A stretch of 53,928 nucleotides of DNA, taken from a virus. Location of the stretch: the IMG/VR virus record IMGVR_UViG_3300045996_002424, positions 1 to 53,928 of that record, one strand, 5' to 3'. The notes beneath the pieces were generated by a model, which was not told the origin of the DNA, made no database searches, and was given only the letters and a program-made list of their open reading frames with translations. The position numbers and the translations under genes are program-made. Of this stretch, positions 52,297 to 53,928 are shown in pieces. How positions within the stretch are numbered: the stretch's first letter is position 1; each line of letters starts with the position of its first letter.

Positions 52297-53892
52297 CCAC
52301 GCCGCGAAGAACTCCTGCACCGGCTCCTCCACCAACGCGCCGTCCTCAATGGCCTGTCCGCGGGCGTGGTACGCCAGGACTGCAGCCACGGCGGCGTCGA
52401 TGAGCTGACCGGTGCCGCGCTTGGCCATCTTCAGGTAGTGCTGGCCGAGTTCCTCTTCCTCACCCGGGCGGGGCTTCTTCCGGGCGCCCTTGACCAGCAC
52501 CGCGTTCTTGCAGTGCTTGGTGAGGATCTCGTCGCCGTCGTGGGTGAGCTGGCCGGCGGCGAACGCCGTCGTGAACCGCTCGATCGCCTTGTCCATGCGC
52601 ATCTCGACGTTCGTGGGGAACTCCACGATCTGCTTCGGCCACCGCCCCGACCACGCATCCAGGTAGTCCTGCCACCGGTACGGGTCAGCGAACAGCAGCG
52701 TCACGTCGTACGCCTCGAACGCGTCCTCGACGGTGGCGTTGACTTCCTCGGACGGCACCTTCCACGACACCACATTGTCCGGTCGTTCCCACGTCCGAAG
52801 GTGAAAAAGCTTCCCATCCGACATCCGGGCCGCGATCAACGAAGTGGCGTCCCGAACCTTCGCGCCGTCGAACCCGAGAGCGATCTTCTCCCCAGCCCGC
52901 AGCTCCTCCGGGCCGGCGAGGGCATCCCACTTGATGGGGTCCACGAACACCGATTCGCCAACGACGATCTCGTTGAGGAAGAATCGGCGCCGGTCCGCTT
53001 CCATGTGGCGGGGGGAGCGGACCTCATGCATGATCCGACCCCGGATATTCACCCAGCCACCACGTTCGAGGGCGCTGTCGCCGTACTGGCGCAGCAGTTC
53101 CGCATACAGCTCGTCGTCGTTATTCAGGTCCTCGACCCGGCAGGACTCGACTGAATCGACCAGGACCCGGTCGTCGGGGTTGTCGTTGGTGATCTGCGCC
53201 TCGGAACCCTCCGTCGGGTCCCACGCGTTCGTCAGCTCCAACCACCGGCCGTCCATACCGGCGACGTTCCGCTTCACCGCGCCGGCGACTTTGCGGTACC
53301 CGCCCTGCAGCGTGAACAGGTGGCTTTCGGTGATCGTGAGGAACGTCAACGGGGCACCCAGCCGGGCCTTCGCCGACGTCGTCACCGGCTCCACCTTCCC
53401 GCCACCCGGCAGCACACACCGCGTCAGGCCGATGTCGAGGCCGGTCATGTCACCCAACGGGCCTAGTTGCCCCATGGCAACGAATGGACGCCAGGTGTTG
53501 TCGGTCTGCTCCTCGGACGTGCCGAGGCACACGATCAGTGGGGTGGGGTAGGGGGAGCCGACGGGGTCGCCGGCCGCGTTCCACCCGTCGAACCGAGTCG
53601 GGCCCAACGCCTCAGCCCAGATCATCGCCGCACCGAAGGGGTCCTTGCCCCACTTCTGCGACCGGCGCAGCTGGGCGCCGGTGAACCGCAGGTTGTCCGG
53701 CGACGGCCACGGCGCCGCGTGCGGGTACAGGCGGTAGAAGTGGAGCAGGAAGTTCCACATCTCGTCGGTCAGCCGGTACGGCTCACCCTGCCGGTACCCG
53801 TCCGGGATCACACAGTGCGCTTCGATCCACTCGCCAACCTCGTACCCCAGGGTGGGGAACTCGCCCTCGACTTCTGGTCCACGCCAGGGCAT
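52291..53892 (-). CDS. Large terminase subunit
   Basis: A 533-aa packaging motor. The ATPase part has an atypical Walker A around RSQKWGKD (residues 77-84) and a Walker B-like FLTITES. The C-terminal RNase H-like nuclease has FDGAKVRDAT and LLFADPYRWQD as acidic motifs. ATG 53892 after GAGGGGTGAG gives a natural N-terminus. No small terminase subunit is recognised in the window. Confidence 0.92.
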   Translation of the reverse strand: MPWRGPEVEGEFPTLGYEVGEWIEAHCVIPDGYRQGEPYRLTDEMWNFLLHFYRLYPHAAPWPSPDNLRFTGAQLRRSQKWGKDPFGAAMIWAEALGPTRFDGWNAAGDPVGSPYPTPLIVCLGTSEEQTDNTWRPFVAMGQLGPLGDMTGLDIGLTRCVLPGGGKVEPVTTSAKARLGAPLTFLTITESHLFTLQGGYRKVAGAVKRNVAGMDGRWLELTNAWDPTEGSEAQITNDNPDDRVLVDSVESCRVEDLNNDDELYAELLRQYGDSALERGGWVNIRGRIMHEVRSPRHMEADRRRFFLNEIVVGESVFVDPIKWDALAGPEELRAGEKIALGFDGAKVRDATSLIAARMSDGKLFHLRTWERPDNVVSWKVPSEEVNATVEDAFEAYDVTLLFADPYRWQDYLDAWSGRWPKQIVEFPTNVEMRMDKAIERFTTAFAAGQLTHDGDEILTKHCKNAVLVKGARKKPRPGEEEELGQHYLKMAKRGTGQLIDAAVAAVLAYHARGQAIEDGALVEEPVQEFFAAWR

Positions 53893-53928
53893 AAACTCAC
53901 CCCTCGCGCACAGTGCCTGACACTTGCT

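Noticed and set aside
51894-52403. 169-aa plus-strand protein as a firm CDS
   Set aside because: The first third is plausible protein, but the rest overlaps tandem RNA folds and the terminase gene; coding status unresolved, so mentioned only under the RNA candidate.

Overview
This window is most of the genome of a siphovirus-type temperate phage, or phage-plasmid, of a high-GC actinobacterium. The evidence is strongly GC-biased codon use, frequent GTG/TTG starts, a WhiB regulator, DUF397 proteins and an HK97-type head plus long-tail module. The host is probably a filamentous genus, but I cannot name it. No tyrosine or serine integrase and no transposase is visible. A ParA gene, a small partner gene and two copies of one palindromic site suggest maintenance as a plasmid.

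Layout. 1-984 (+): small accessory genes. 981-9840 (-): early/replication block with zinc-ribbon proteins, a LuxR-type HTH, a Holliday-junction-resolvase-like nuclease, two XRE regulators, WhiB, primase-helicase, a MerR/Xis-like HTH, an SSB-like protein and a RecB/Cas4-like nuclease. 9841-10568: divergent control region containing a promoter-terminator unit for a hairpin RNA whose apical loops carry GGA. 10569-21176 (+): about 30 tightly coupled small genes, including a CsrA homologue, ParA and partner, a second LuxR-type HTH, an XRE protein and a large HTH-HTH-HicA-like-ParB fusion. A 20-bp-stem terminator follows at 21199-21246.

21272-28170 (-): holin candidates, a putative endolysin, minor tail proteins and the tape measure. 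28249-37265 (+): a 9-kb accessory island between the tape-measure and tail-assembly-chaperone genes. It holds a SpeD-like protein, an array of small genes with recurrent boundary sequences, an alpha/beta hydrolase, and an unknown protein followed by what reads as a circularly permuted tRNA, then an LPXTG surface protein. 37313-53892 (-): tail-assembly chaperone with a -1 frameshift, major tail protein, head-tail connectors, decoration-like proteins, major capsid protein, protease, portal and large terminase. This late block is punctuated by single plus-strand moron genes with their own promoters, often leaderless.

The three most interesting signals are (i) CsrA together with a CsrB/RsmZ-like GGA-loop RNA, (ii) the permuted tRNA downstream of a conserved unknown gene, and (iii) tandem, covarying RNA folds between the terminase and portal genes. 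All functional statements rest on reading the sequence and on recalled family knowledge; no search or folding program was run.
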